DNA of 64,000 nt from Fimbriimonas ginsengisoli (GCA_016179045.1 JACOSL010000016.1:1-64000); one strand, 5' to 3'. Positions 45,734 to 53,130 are shown, numbered from the stretch's first letter. The notes: generated by a model from the letters alone, not told the origin. Program-made: numbers and translations.

Positions 45734-45796
45734 AGTCAGAGATTCGGAGGCGGAGAGCCTGCGGGTTGTTGGTCGGTCAAGGAATGCACTGGATAA

Positions 45797-46645
45797 ATGA
45801 ATAAGGACAAGGCATACGATTTCTTCTCGGCGTACCAAGAGGGCGTGCTGGACCCAGGTTTGCGTCAGGCGTTCGAGCAGAAGCTGGCTTCCGATCCTCA
45901 AGTTGCCGAGGAGTATCGGCGGTTTGAACTTACGCTACGGGAAGTGGACGAGGTGTTTCGGTCTCCGGTCGAGACGCCGCGCGATCTGCACGAACGCATT
46001 CTGAGTCGGATCGACCGCCATCTCTATGAGCAAAAGCGGAAGCGCCCTGTGTTAGGGCTTGCCGGCATTTGGCGCAATTTAGCCTTCGGCACACTGGCCG
46101 CAGCGGCACTCATTGGAGGCATATACGGTCTCATGACCCGGGCCGGCGGACCCGCGCGGGCGGGTGTGGTTGGCCAGTCCGGCACGACCAGCTTGCAGTT
46201 TCATGCCTCGCTGAGTTCCATGTTCGTCGAGATCAATGCCGCTCGCGAAGAGACGCTGACCGTCCGGTCGATTGATGGACAGGTGCTGAACGAGGTGCGA
46301 ATCCCGGCCGGTGAATGGCGCAGGACGCCATTGCTTAACCGGCAAGAAACGGCCGCCGTGCTGTCCGTCGAAATCGAAGGTGACAAGCTGTCCCACATAG
46401 TTGGCCTTCCGGGCCGCGTCCAAACGTCTCTGCAGACGGGCTCGGGCAACCTCGCCGAGTTTGCGCGCGCCCTCGCAGGTTGGTATCGGTCGCCCGTGCT
46501 CGTGGAAGTTGCCCAGCCGACTCAGCCGGTTCGGTGGAATTTCACCCAGTCGGGGCCGACCGAGGCAGCGTCGGCCGCCCTTCAGGACATGCCCTTCACG
46601 GTCGAATCCCGCGACCCGAATCTCGTTCGGATCGCCGATCGCTAG
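45797..46645 (+). CDS. Probable anti-sigma factor with a C-terminal STN-like domain
   Basis: Residues 1-70 resemble the helical anti-sigma domain (DKAYDFFSAYQEGVLDPGLRQAFEQKLASDPQVAEEYRRFE), but without the zinc HxxxCxxC motif. One membrane helix (AFGTLAAAALIGGIYGLM) lies at about 94-111. The periplasmic part (about 115-282) ends in a segment like the STN domain of secretins and TonB receptors (LAEFARALAGWYRSPVLVEV, DMPFTVESRDPNLVRIA). The order sigma then anti-sigma, 63 bp apart, and the membrane helix suggest it holds the upstream ECF factor at the membrane and releases it on an envelope signal (inference). It overlaps the convergent gene by 4 bp. Confidence 0.78.
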   Translation: MNKDKAYDFFSAYQEGVLDPGLRQAFEQKLASDPQVAEEYRRFELTLREVDEVFRSPVETPRDLHERILSRIDRHLYEQKRKRPVLGLAGIWRNLAFGTLAAAALIGGIYGLMTRAGGPARAGVVGQSGTTSLQFHASLSSMFVEINAAREETLTVRSIDGQVLNEVRIPAGEWRRTPLLNRQETAAVLSVEIEGDKLSHIVGLPGRVQTSLQTGSGNLAEFARALAGWYRSPVLVEVAQPTQPVRWNFTQSGPTEAASAALQDMPFTVESRDPNLVRIADR

Positions 46646-47499
46646 TCGCTCTTCTCGACGGGACTTGTCAGCCTGGCCACAAGGCCGTTCAAATGCCGGT
46701 GCAGCGCGTCTTGGCTTGCGATCGCCACGCGAACGCGAACGACGAACACTTTCATCGCCTGATCTGTCCCTGTTCCGTCCCAGGCTACGGTCTGGGCGAC
46801 GTATCCCGTGTCGCTCGTCGGTTGACCGCTCGACGCTAAGGCGGCGATTACCCTTTCCTGCCGCTCGTCCCGAAGAGCGAGGAAGCGCGCCCTCAGGATG
46901 ACCGGCTCGATCGGTCGCTGGTGGCTCTGAAAGTCGGCCAGCCAGGTAGCCAGATTGGACCGGGCGGTGGCGTTCCCGGGCAGACAGCCTTCCAGCAATC
47001 TAACGGCTCTTCGCTGCTGCAAGGAGCACACGCCAGCCGCTCCCACGTCCGAATACTTGAGGATTTCTGAGATCTCGAGCGAGCGGCGAGTCAGTGAGGC
47101 AACTGCGTCCAGATCTCCACGGCGCGCGGCTCGCCGGGCATGTAGCAGCAGCAGGTCGCTCAAGCTCTGGTACGTACGAAGGATCTCCGCCCTCGGGCCC
47201 CGATTGAAGGACCCCTCGGCCGTCACCGGCTCGAGATCGCGCAGTTTTCCCCGTCTGTGATCTGCGATCCAGTCGTCGGCAAGGCGGATCGACACGTCGG
47301 CGCTTCGCTTCGCGCTCACCAGATGGGTTTCGCTCTTGACGACTACCTCACGATAAGCCTTCACCCGGGATTGGCTCGTGGCGTCCAGCTTTGGCGCCTC
47401 GAAAGCCTCGATTCGTATTCGCGCGGCCACCGCTAGGCAAAGGAGCGGTATCGTCGGGACGACGCACAATGCGCCCAGGGCAAGCCGGCGGAGCGACAT
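46642..47499 (-). CDS. Membrane-anchored hypothetical protein, 285 aa
   Basis: The function is not recognised. An N-terminal membrane helix (LALGALCVVPTIPLLCLAVAARI) is followed by a large helical, charged domain. Landmarks are YQSLSDLLLLHARRAARRGDLDAVASLTRRSLEISEIL, which looks like a TPR or helical hairpin, and QQRRAVRLLEGCLP. It lies convergent to the anti-sigma gene and is transcribed towards it. The 217-bp upstream gap contains an AT-rich section with the promoter of the next, divergent ECF factor. Composition is ordinary; there is no sign of transfer. Confidence 0.7.
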   Translation of the reverse strand: MSLRRLALGALCVVPTIPLLCLAVAARIRIEAFEAPKLDATSQSRVKAYREVVVKSETHLVSAKRSADVSIRLADDWIADHRRGKLRDLEPVTAEGSFNRGPRAEILRTYQSLSDLLLLHARRAARRGDLDAVASLTRRSLEISEILKYSDVGAAGVCSLQQRRAVRLLEGCLPGNATARSNLATWLADFQSHQRPIEPVILRARFLALRDERQERVIAALASSGQPTSDTGYVAQTVAWDGTGTDQAMKVFVVRVRVAIASQDALHRHLNGLVARLTSPVEKSD

Positions 47500-47653
47500 C
47501 TTCCCCTCAATTCTCGGGAGGTGGCCGGGATTTTCCCAGCAAAATGATGGGTCTCGTCGAGGCGCGTGGAGCGGACTATGGGGTTCAGATAATCATGAGA
47601 AGTTCACAGAATTACGAAAAGTATGGGTAAATAGACCTAAGATTTTCTAAACC

Positions 47654-47683
47654 TTGACTAAGAATATCGAAACACGCTAGTAT
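47654..47683 (+). promoter_or_regulatory. Sigma-70-type promoter of the second ECF factor
   Basis: TTGACT (47654-47659) and TAGTAT (47678-47683) are separated by 18 bp, in the only AT-rich section of the gap. The start codon of the downstream gene is 34 bp further on. Spacing and hexamers are close to consensus; this is a sequence match, not a measured start. Confidence 0.65.
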
Positions 47684-47716
47684 GGACATCGACCCGCGGA
47701 CTACCGCAGGTCAACT

Positions 47717-48277
47717 ATGAAATCGAATCGAATCCTGAGCTGGGAAGCACATCTGATCCAACGCGCGGCGCAAGGAGAGGGCGTTGCGTTCGAACTCTTG
47801 GCGGACCTCCACCGCCCGGCGCTGAGGAGCCTGGCTCTCCGAATGCTCCGAAACAGCGACGATGCCAACGACGTGGTGCAAGAGACGCTTGTCAAGGCGT
47901 TCCGCGCGATCGGCGACTTCGATCCCGAGCGCCCGCTACGCCCGTGGCTGTGCCGCATCTGCGCGAACTGCTGCGTGGACGCGGTGCGCGGAAAGCGGCG
48001 CGAGGGCGAGCCGCTCGAGGGCCACGAAAACCTGATTCGCGACGACGGGCCCGATGTCGACGAGAGCGCGGGCGATAGCATCGAGCGTGAGCAGGTGCTC
48101 AATGCGGTTGAGCGGCTGCCCGAGCGCTACCGCCGGATCATCTTCATGCGCCATTTTCGGCACATGGACGTCAACGAGATCGCGGTCGCGCTCGGCAAGC
48201 CCGAGGGCACGATCAAAAGTTGGCTCTTCCGCGCGCGGGCGATGCTGCGCAAGGACCTGCAGGTCGCCATGGGCTAG
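47717..48277 (+). CDS. ECF sigma factor
   Basis: This 186-aa sigma factor has regions 2 and 4 only. Region 2: RMLRNSDDANDVVQETLVKAFRAIGDFDPERPLRPWLCRICANCCVDAVRGK. Region 4: RLPERYRRIIFMRHFRHMDVNEIAVALGKPEGTIKSWLFRARAMLRKDL. The linker is short and acidic. No anti-sigma gene is adjacent; the neighbour is a FliL-like gene convergent 8 bp away. AGG of CGCAGG is 7-nt from the start ATG, and a sigma-70-like promoter precedes it. Confidence 0.92.
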   Translation: MKSNRILSWEAHLIQRAAQGEGVAFELLADLHRPALRSLALRMLRNSDDANDVVQETLVKAFRAIGDFDPERPLRPWLCRICANCCVDAVRGKRREGEPLEGHENLIRDDGPDVDESAGDSIEREQVLNAVERLPERYRRIIFMRHFRHMDVNEIAVALGKPEGTIKSWLFRARAMLRKDLQVAMG

Positions 48278-48285
48278 CGCCGCCG

Positions 48286-48843
48286 CTACTGGGTGGCGAA
48301 GCTGGTGAAATACACCTTCAGCACGGGGCCGGTGGGCGAATCGAAGTCGTCGGGGACTTTGGCGAGCGCGCCGGCTCCCGGCCTTTTGGCCGGGCTCTCG
48401 CTGAGCAGAACCTCATTGACATCGGCCGCGATTTCCCGCTTTAGGTCGCGCAGCTGGTCGAGCGAGCGGATGTCGCTCAGCTTCTTCGCCCGTAACCGTA
48501 AGATGATCGCGTCCTGGATGGCGGGCTTTGCCTCTTCGAGCTTGGCCTTGTCGAAGTCTTTCACGAGGTGGAGCGAGATCTCCGCCTTGAGATAGCTTGT
48601 TCCGCCATCGAGATTGACGAGAAATTCCTTGATCGGCTCGATCGTGCCGAGCTTGGGCGCGATCACCGCCGTCTTCCGCGCCGAAGGCTTCTTCTTGCCC
48701 GAGCCCATGAAGAAATAGCCGCCGCCGGCGAGAATCAGGGCGAGGGCGATGATAACGGGCAGCTTGCCGCGCTTCTTCTTCGCCTCGGGCTGGGCCGTCT
48801 CTTCGGGCGCCTTCTTCTGCTCTTGGGTGGGTTCGTCGGCCAT
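48286..48843 (-). CDS. fliL: FliL-like flagellar basal-body-associated protein
   Basis: The start is ATG 48843 (MADEPTQEQKK); a longer frame is less likely. The 185-aa product has a charged cytoplasmic tail, one membrane helix (KLPVIIALALILAGGGYFFMG, about 40-60) and a periplasmic FliL domain: LGTIEPIKEFLVNLDGGTSYLKAEISLHL, then KPAIQDAIILRLRAKKLSDI, and VYFTSFATQ at the end. In flagellated bacteria FliL stabilises the stator and sits in fli operons. No other flagellar gene is near, so it is an orphan copy. It converges with the ECF gene (8-bp gap). Confidence 0.85.
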   Translation of the reverse strand: MADEPTQEQKKAPEETAQPEAKKKRGKLPVIIALALILAGGGYFFMGSGKKKPSARKTAVIAPKLGTIEPIKEFLVNLDGGTSYLKAEISLHLVKDFDKAKLEEAKPAIQDAIILRLRAKKLSDIRSLDQLRDLKREIAADVNEVLLSESPAKRPGAGALAKVPDDFDSPTGPVLKVYFTSFATQ

Positions 48844-48949
48844 GTTGGGACGCTTGGGGCGGGGGCTCCCAGCATTAAGTATCGCCATCTGGGCGGGCCA
48901 ATCGCAGGGTTTGCACCAAGGGGCTGTGGCATTTGCCTGGAATTGCCTC

Positions 48950-48955
48950 TATAAT
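48950..48955 (+). promoter_or_regulatory. Perfect -10 element (TATAAT) upstream of the DUF1326 gene
   Basis: TATAAT is located 51 bp before the start codon. No convincing -35 element is present at 16-18 bp upstream. In the leader a short hairpin GGGGC/GCCCC (loop 6, about 48973-48988) precedes the ribosome-binding site TTGGAGGA. Confidence 0.55.
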
Positions 48956-49005
48956 GTGAAGTTGCAGCAGGGGCGCGTTAGCCCCTAGTTCTTGGAGGAA
49001 TTCAA

Positions 49006-49677
49006 ATGGGATCAAAAGCTAAGCCGATGATTGTCGCCGCCCTGGCTATGTCGCTGGCGGGCGGCGCACTGGCCGGAAAGGCCAACACCTGGAGCATCAA
49101 GGCCGACATCATCGAGGCCTGCTCCTGCTCGATGTTTTGCGAGTGCTACTTCAACATGCACCCCGAGGGGATGATGTGCGAGTTCGACAACGCGTTCAGC
49201 GTCGCCGAGGGGCACATGGGCGATGTGGACTTCAGCGGGAAGAAGTTCTGGCTCTCGGGCGACCTGGGAAGCGACTTCACCAAGGGCATGAAGCACGGCA
49301 TCGTCACCTTCGAGCCGGGCACGACCAAAGAGCAGAAGGGCGCGATCGGCTTTGTGCTCGGCAAGGTCTATCCGGTCAAGTGGGCGGAAATGAACATGGA
49401 TGAGGCCAAGATGACGTGGGAGCGGACGGGCGACAAGGGCCACGCGACCCTCGACGGCCATGGTGAGGTGAACCTCGAGGCGGTGCCGGGCGCGAACGGC
49501 AAGCCGATCGTGATCAACAACCTGAAGTACTTCGGGGCGGACACGAACAACGGCTTCGAGCTGGCCTACAGCAACCACCACTACAAGGGCTTCGGGATGG
49601 ATTACACCCACGAGCATCGCAACGGGTTCTTCATCCACATCGAGGCGACGGGCGCCATGCCCGAAGCGGGCAAGTAG
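49006..49677 (+). CDS. DUF1326-family exported protein
   Basis: This 223-aa protein starts at ATG 49006 after GGAGG with 6-nt spacing. A signal peptide (MIVAALAMSLAGGALAG, residues 8-24) is followed by the DUF1326 block: WSIKADIIEACSCSMFCECYFN with closely spaced cysteines, HGIVTFEPGTTKEQ, GAIGFVLGKVYPVKW, and HATLDGHGEVNLEAVPGANG. Cysteines (CSC, FCEC) and histidines (NHHYKGFGMDYTHEHRNG) could bind a metal. The family's function is unknown; many members are periplasmic or cytoplasmic without signal. It has a clear -10 element and stands alone, followed by a G-rich hairpin. Confidence 0.88.
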   Translation: MGSKAKPMIVAALAMSLAGGALAGKANTWSIKADIIEACSCSMFCECYFNMHPEGMMCEFDNAFSVAEGHMGDVDFSGKKFWLSGDLGSDFTKGMKHGIVTFEPGTTKEQKGAIGFVLGKVYPVKWAEMNMDEAKMTWERTGDKGHATLDGHGEVNLEAVPGANGKPIVINNLKYFGADTNNGFELAYSNHHYKGFGMDYTHEHRNGFFIHIEATGAMPEAGK

Positions 49678-49690
49678 CCTTTCCTGCCCA

Positions 49691-49726
49691 CCCCTCCCTT
49701 GATGGGAGGGGGTAGGGGGAGGGTGA
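49691..49726. repeat. G-rich hairpin repeat, copy 2 (G-quadruplex potential)
   Basis: CCCCTCCC, loop TTGAT, GGGAGGGG form an 8-bp stem, then GTAGGGGGAGGGTGATTT. It contains at least four runs of three or more G (GGG, GGGGG, GGGGG, GGG). The inverse copy is at 26897-26934. It starts 14 bp after the DUF1326 stop codon; the T-tract of an intrinsic terminator is missing. Confidence 0.6.
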
Positions 49727-49818
49727 TTTGCAAGACTCGCTTCCGCGCCTCAGGGCGGAGGGACGAGAGTTCTCCGGGGCGGGCCGTTCGGCCCACCCCG
49801 GTTCGTTTTGTGCCCATC

Positions 49819-49850
49819 ATGCCTCGGCCTACCCCTGGTGCCGAGCCTAT
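49819..49850. repeat. REPIN-like element, isolated left hairpin
   Basis: ATGCCTCGGCCTACCCCT at the start and GGTGCCGAGCCTAT at the end match the left end of the complete copies at 1775 and 50365, with 1-2 changes. The right hairpin is missing, so this is a solo end. It lies 19 bp from an 11-bp array. Confidence 0.75.
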
Positions 49851-49869
49851 ACGCGCCGTGGCTCGCGAC

Positions 49870-49927
49870 GATGGTCCAACCGGCAATCGTTCGACGATCA
49901 TTCGACCATGTTCGACGACTGCTAGAC
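49870..49927. repeat. 11-bp tandem array (TCGAACGATGG family), locus 5 (degenerate)
   Basis: GATGGTCCAAC, CGGCAATCGTTCGA, CGATCATTCGA, CCATGTTCGA and CGACTGCTAGA are unit-like, mostly in reverse orientation, with 10-14 bp spacing. It is the most decayed of the five arrays and lies directly before the small membrane protein gene at 49975. Confidence 0.6.
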
Positions 49928-49974
49928 TGTGATTCGCAGAACGTCGGGAGCTCCGGCGGAGTCGAGAAGAGTAT

Positions 49975-50190
49975 ATGAAACAGGCTACATTGCCACTGCC
50001 CGAAATTGGCGTGATCGCCGCGACCCGCGGGATGCTTGGCGCCGGCGTCGGGCTTCTCTTGGCTCAGAGAATGCCGAGCGCGAGAGCCAGGCGCATCGGC
50101 TCCGTGCTCATCGCGATCGGGGTGATCAGCACGATCCCGTTGGTCCTTGATGTCTTGAGGAAGGTTCGCGCCTCCGAGGGCCGTGGCTAA
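49975..50190 (+). CDS. Small membrane protein, 71 aa
   Basis: This short protein has a hydrophobic region: IGVIAATRGMLGAGVGLLLAQ and IGSVLIAIGVISTIPLVLDVL, probably two membrane helices with a basic loop (RMPSARARRIG). Function unknown. The start ATG 49975 is preceded by a weak GAGAAGAG. The stop TAA touches the GTG start of the next small ORF, suggesting coupling. Composition fits the coding style of the genome; the basic loop and the paired helices support a real protein. Confidence 0.55.
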   Translation: MKQATLPLPEIGVIAATRGMLGAGVGLLLAQRMPSARARRIGSVLIAIGVISTIPLVLDVLRKVRASEGRG

Positions 50191-50358
50191 GTGTTCTCGG
50201 TGCGACCATGGTGGTGGTATCTGCTTACAAGCGCTGGAATACTCGTCCTGCTTGGCTACACCTGGCCGGACATTGATTCGTTGCATCGCGTGACCGGCGT
50301 GGCGTTGCTTGCAGCCAGCGTGGTGTTGTGCGTCGGCAGGATCAGGAATGCGGGCTAG
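50191..50358 (+). CDS. Small membrane protein, 55 aa, coupled to the preceding gene
   Basis: The frame begins GTG immediately after the TAA of the previous gene (TAAGTG) and ends TAG at 50356-50358. The product (FSVRPWWWYLLTSAGILVLL and VTGVALLAASVVLCVGRIRN) has two predicted membrane helices with a short loop (GYTWPDIDSLHR). Gap-free arrangement with the 49975 gene and a nearby CGAGGG sequence support translational coupling. No homolog is recognised. It is followed 6 bp later by a REPIN-like element. Confidence 0.5.
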   Translation: MFSVRPWWWYLLTSAGILVLLGYTWPDIDSLHRVTGVALLAASVVLCVGRIRNAG

Positions 50359-50364
50359 CGGCCA

Positions 50365-50512
50365 ATGCCTCGGCCCACCCCTGGTGCCGAGGCTATCGAC
50401 ACTATTGTACCGGGTCGCCGACCGCATGGATGTTGGCCTGGAGGTAGTGTGAGGATTGAGAGTAGCTATGAGATTAGCAATAAAGCCTCGGCACTCAGGT
50501 GTGCCGAGGCAT
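50365..50512. repeat. REPIN-like paired-hairpin element, copy 3 (best right end)
   Basis: The left end (50365-50396) matches copy 1 almost perfectly. The right end is a perfect hairpin: GCCTCGGCAC (50485-50494), loop TCAGGT, GTGCCGAGGC (50501-50510), then AT. The centre differs from copies 1 and 2. The ends are near inverted repeats of each other. Confidence 0.8.
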
Positions 50513-50591
50513 GGAAGAGGGGTCCCATGCTTTCGGTGGTGGTGGAGGTCACACTTGGTGAGCTTAGCCTTTGCTTTGGTTGCCTAAGCAC

Positions 50592-50756
50592 ATGGGGCGT
50601 AAGTTGTTTTTGGTGGGGACGTTGGCATACATTCTGACCCTGGGAGTGATCTATGCCTATTTGTTACTGACGTCAGAACCGCTCACGATTCAGCCGTTAG
50701 TAGCGACGCTCCCCGGTTACGTGCTTATCTTGGCTATCCATCTTCGGCGGCGCTGA
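50592..50756 (+). CDS. Small membrane protein, 54 aa
   Basis: The ATG at 50592 starts MGRKLFLVGTLAYILTLGVIYAYLLL, a hydrophobic helix with positive residues in front, followed by a second hydrophobic stretch (LVATLPGYVLILAIHLRRR) ending in a basic tail. This is a typical two-helix small protein. A longer in-frame start (50571) exists. No ribosome-binding site of note is seen, and no family is recognised. It lies 80 bp after the REPIN-like copy 3. Real coding status is uncertain; helix pattern and basic flanks favour it. Confidence 0.4.
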   Translation: MGRKLFLVGTLAYILTLGVIYAYLLLTSEPLTIQPLVATLPGYVLILAIHLRRR

Positions 50757-50921
50757 TTAGTTTCCCCCGTAAGTATTCACCTTGGCCAGGAGGGGGAGTA
50801 CGCGGGCGGACCAGCAGCCTGTTGTGGCGCCTCGCGATATGGATAATGTCCGGCGCTGGAAGTGCGGTTGACTCCTCGGTGTGGCCTGCCGCGTGAGATG
50901 TTGGGACACGTCCATGGAGCC

Positions 50922-51488
50922 TCACCCCTCTCGCGCAGCAACCCCCATCAGCGAAGGCGCCGCCAGCAGCTCGTCCAGCCGCGCATCGCTCGCCGCCGCG
51001 AAGCCGGCGGCGAGGCGCTCGAACTCCGACTGGTGCGCCCCGCGAATCTCCCGCCGCAGGCGCCCTTCGAGAAACCGCACCTTCTCCTCCCGCGTCTCGC
51101 AGATCAGCCTCGGCACCTCGACCGGGCGGAGCGCCTCATCCATCGCCACCATCGTGACGCGGGCTGTGTTTGTGTGCCGCCTCTCCCCCTTCAGCACGTT
51201 CTCGGCGAATACCTCGATCGTGACCTCCAGGCTTGTCCGGCCGACGTAGGTGACGGTGCCCACGCAGGTCACCAGCTCGCCCACCTCGATCGGCTCGTGA
51301 AAATCCACCCGGTCGACGCTGGCGGTGACGCACACGTGCCCGGCAAAGCGCGAGGCGGTGGCATAGGCGGCGATGTCGAGCATCGAGAGCACGCGCCCAC
51401 CAAACACCTTGCCGAGGAAGTTGGCGTCGTTCGGAGTCATCACCTCCGACATCTCGACGCGGCTGGCGGAGGCCGGCTTGGCGCTCAT
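50922..51488 (-). CDS. Acyl-CoA thioesterase, hotdog fold (YciA/BFIT-like)
   Basis: This 188-aa protein is predicted to hydrolyse acyl-CoA. It has the hotdog strand-helix: MTPNDANFLGKVFGGRVLSMLDIAAYATASRFAG with a conserved Asn and Gly stretch, then VTASVDRVDFHEPIEVGELVTCVGTVTYVG and TSLEVTIEVFAEN. The C-terminal ~60 residues (RLRREIRGAHQSEFERLAAGF and so on) form a helical extension beyond the 130-140-residue core. It is the last gene of OsmC-tpiA-thioesterase; its ATG overlaps the tpiA stop (ATGA, 4 bp). Confidence 0.88.
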   Translation of the reverse strand: MSAKPASASRVEMSEVMTPNDANFLGKVFGGRVLSMLDIAAYATASRFAGHVCVTASVDRVDFHEPIEVGELVTCVGTVTYVGRTSLEVTIEVFAENVLKGERRHTNTARVTMVAMDEALRPVEVPRLICETREEKVRFLEGRLRREIRGAHQSEFERLAAGFAAASDARLDELLAAPSLMGVAAREG

Positions 51489-52276
51489 GCGCTCATTACG
51501 ATCCGGCTGAATTCGAGAGGGTCGAGGCTCGCGCCCCCGACGAGGCCGCCGTCGATCCCATCCTGCTGAAACAGATCGCCCGCGTTCGCCGCCCGCACGC
51601 TGCCGCCGTAAAGCACGCGGATGTTCTCGGCCACGTCCGCATCGAGCAGCTCGGCCAGCACCGAGCTCACGAAGCGGCACACCCGCCCCGCCTCCTCGGG
51701 CTCGCACGTGTTGCCGGTGCCGATCGCCCAAACCGGCTCGTACGCGACCACGAAGAAGTAAAGCTCGGAAGCATCGATGCCGGCGAGCGCTCCCGCAAGC
51801 TGCTCTCGGATCACCGCCTCGGTAAACCCCTCTTTCCGCTCTTCGGTCGTCTCCCCCACGCAAAGGATGGGGATGAGCGCGTGAAAGAGCAGCGCCTTGA
51901 GCTTCAGGTTGATCGTCTCGTTGGTCTCGACGAACGTGCTCACCGTGCTCGCGGGAACTTCGAGCTTGCCAAACCGCCCGCGCGTTTCGGAGTGGCCGAC
52001 GATGCAATGGGTGACCCCCGCATCGTCTAGCATGCGCGGGCTGATGCGGCCGGTGAACGCGCCCGCGTCCTCCCAGAACACATCCTGCGCGCCCACCTTC
52101 ACATGGGTGTCCTTGACCAACTCGCGAACGCTATGGATGCAGGTGGCGGGCGGGCACACCACCACGTCCACCGTGCTCTTGGCGCTCACCATCTTGATGA
52201 AGCTCTGGACGGCGGCGGTCGCCTCCGCCTCGGTGAAGTTCATCTTCCAGTTGCCTACCACTAGGCGGGTGCGCAT
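51485..52276 (-). CDS. tpiA: Triosephosphate isomerase
   Basis: This glycolytic enzyme interconverts DHAP and glyceraldehyde-3-phosphate. VVGNWKMN carries the active-site Lys, CIVGHSETR the catalytic His, and VVAYEPVWAIGTGNT the catalytic Glu and loop. YGGSVRAANAGDL is the phosphate-binding loop. The length is 263 aa (usual 250). The start is taken as ATG 52276, because AGAGG is spaced 9 nt away; ATG 52285 overlaps the OsmC stop (ATGA) and has no spacing for a ribosome-binding site. It is the middle gene of a three-gene operon. Confidence 0.95.
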   Translation of the reverse strand: MRTRLVVGNWKMNFTEAEATAAVQSFIKMVSAKSTVDVVVCPPATCIHSVRELVKDTHVKVGAQDVFWEDAGAFTGRISPRMLDDAGVTHCIVGHSETRGRFGKLEVPASTVSTFVETNETINLKLKALLFHALIPILCVGETTEERKEGFTEAVIREQLAGALAGIDASELYFFVVAYEPVWAIGTGNTCEPEEAGRVCRFVSSVLAELLDADVAENIRVLYGGSVRAANAGDLFQQDGIDGGLVGGASLDPLEFSRIVMSA

Positions 52277-52281
52277 CGCTG

Positions 52282-52734
52282 TCATCCTCTTTCGATCTTG
52301 GGCTCGACGGTGATCGCCACTTTGCCGCGAATGGCGTTGGTGATGATGCAGTATGCGTCGGCCTTATGGGCCATGTCGGTGGCGAGGGCAATCTGGTCGT
52401 CGGTGGCGGCGGCATCGAGCACGATCGTAGGTCGGATGACGGCCGCCGTGTAGGTGAACTGGGCGCCCGCCTGTTCGACCGAGCCGACCGCCTCGGCGCG
52501 CACGCTCTTCAGGGGGATTTTGCGGTTGGCGGCGATGATCCCGAAGGTCATCGTGTAGCAGGCGGCGATCGCGCTTGTGAGCAGTTCTTCCGGGCTCGCC
52601 CCGCCGCCGGGGCCCTGGAACTCGGGCGGCACCGCGACCGCGATCTGGGTGTCGCTGTGGTGGCTGACAACCTTGCCCGAACCTTCGCGCCCTCCCGTCC
52701 ATGAGACGGTTACCGGGTACTCGTGCGTGGGCAT
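52282..52734 (-). CDS. OsmC/Ohr-family peroxidase-like protein
   Basis: This 150-aa protein is predicted to reduce organic hydroperoxides by a pair of cysteines. The first lies in TSAIAACYTMTFGIIAANRK and the second in KADAYCIITNAIRG; both are at the family positions. Landmarks are GPGGGASPEELLTSAIAACY and LKSVRAEAVGSVEQAG. The first gene of the operon with tpiA, its stop overlaps the tpiA alternative start. ATG 52734 is chosen (MPTHEYPVTVSWTGG). The longer GTG 52764 start adds ten residues and has no better ribosome-binding site. Confidence 0.9.
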   Translation of the reverse strand: MPTHEYPVTVSWTGGREGSGKVVSHHSDTQIAVAVPPEFQGPGGGASPEELLTSAIAACYTMTFGIIAANRKIPLKSVRAEAVGSVEQAGAQFTYTAAVIRPTIVLDAAATDDQIALATDMAHKADAYCIITNAIRGKVAITVEPKIERG

Positions 52735-52842
52735 GACCGGGTTATACCCCTGCGGGCGTTTCACTGGATTGCCCCACCGGACAGCTCAAGACGCTCTCTC
52801 TGGCTTGGGGGTTGCTGTGCCAGGGATTATCGCACGCAGGGT

Positions 52843-53130
52843 ATGGTCGTTCGGGTGAAGCTGGTTTTCCGCGCCCACGCAATCCAAAGGCTTTTCGAGC
52901 GTGGCGTCTCTGTGGCCGATGTCGAGCGCTTGCTTGCCTCAGGTCGCACGATTGAGGAATATCCAGGCGACTTCCCATTTCCCAGTCGGCTCGTACTTGG
53001 TTTCATCGGAGAGAGGCCAATCCAAATCGTCGTTGCCGAACATCGGACGGCAAACGAGGCGATAATAATAACGGTCTACGAGCCCAATGCCGCCGAGTGG
53101 GAGCCAGGCTTCGCCAAGAGGAAAACATGA
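52843..53130 (+). CDS. DUF4258-family protein, probable toxin
   Basis: The protein is 95 aa from ATG 52843; GTG 52855 (KLVFRAHAIQRLFERGVS) is an alternative. The core is FRAHAIQRLFERGVSVADVERLLASG, then PSRLVLGFIGERPIQIVVAEH and AIIITVYEPNAAEWEPGF. This is the DUF4258 pattern (His-Ala-x-x-R-x-x-x-R-G start, strand pair and final Y-P), related to the RelE-like small ribonuclease fold. The gene overlaps the antitoxin-like gene by 4 bp (ATGA), typical of type II toxin-antitoxin pairs. The toxic activity is inferred from context, not shown. Confidence 0.8.
   Translation: MVVRVKLVFRAHAIQRLFERGVSVADVERLLASGRTIEEYPGDFPFPSRLVLGFIGERPIQIVVAEHRTANEAIIITVYEPNAAEWEPGFAKRKT

Noticed and set aside
48927-48948. 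Sigma-54 promoter before the DUF1326 gene
   Set aside because: GG and GC elements are not at the required spacing; a standard TATAAT lies nearby.
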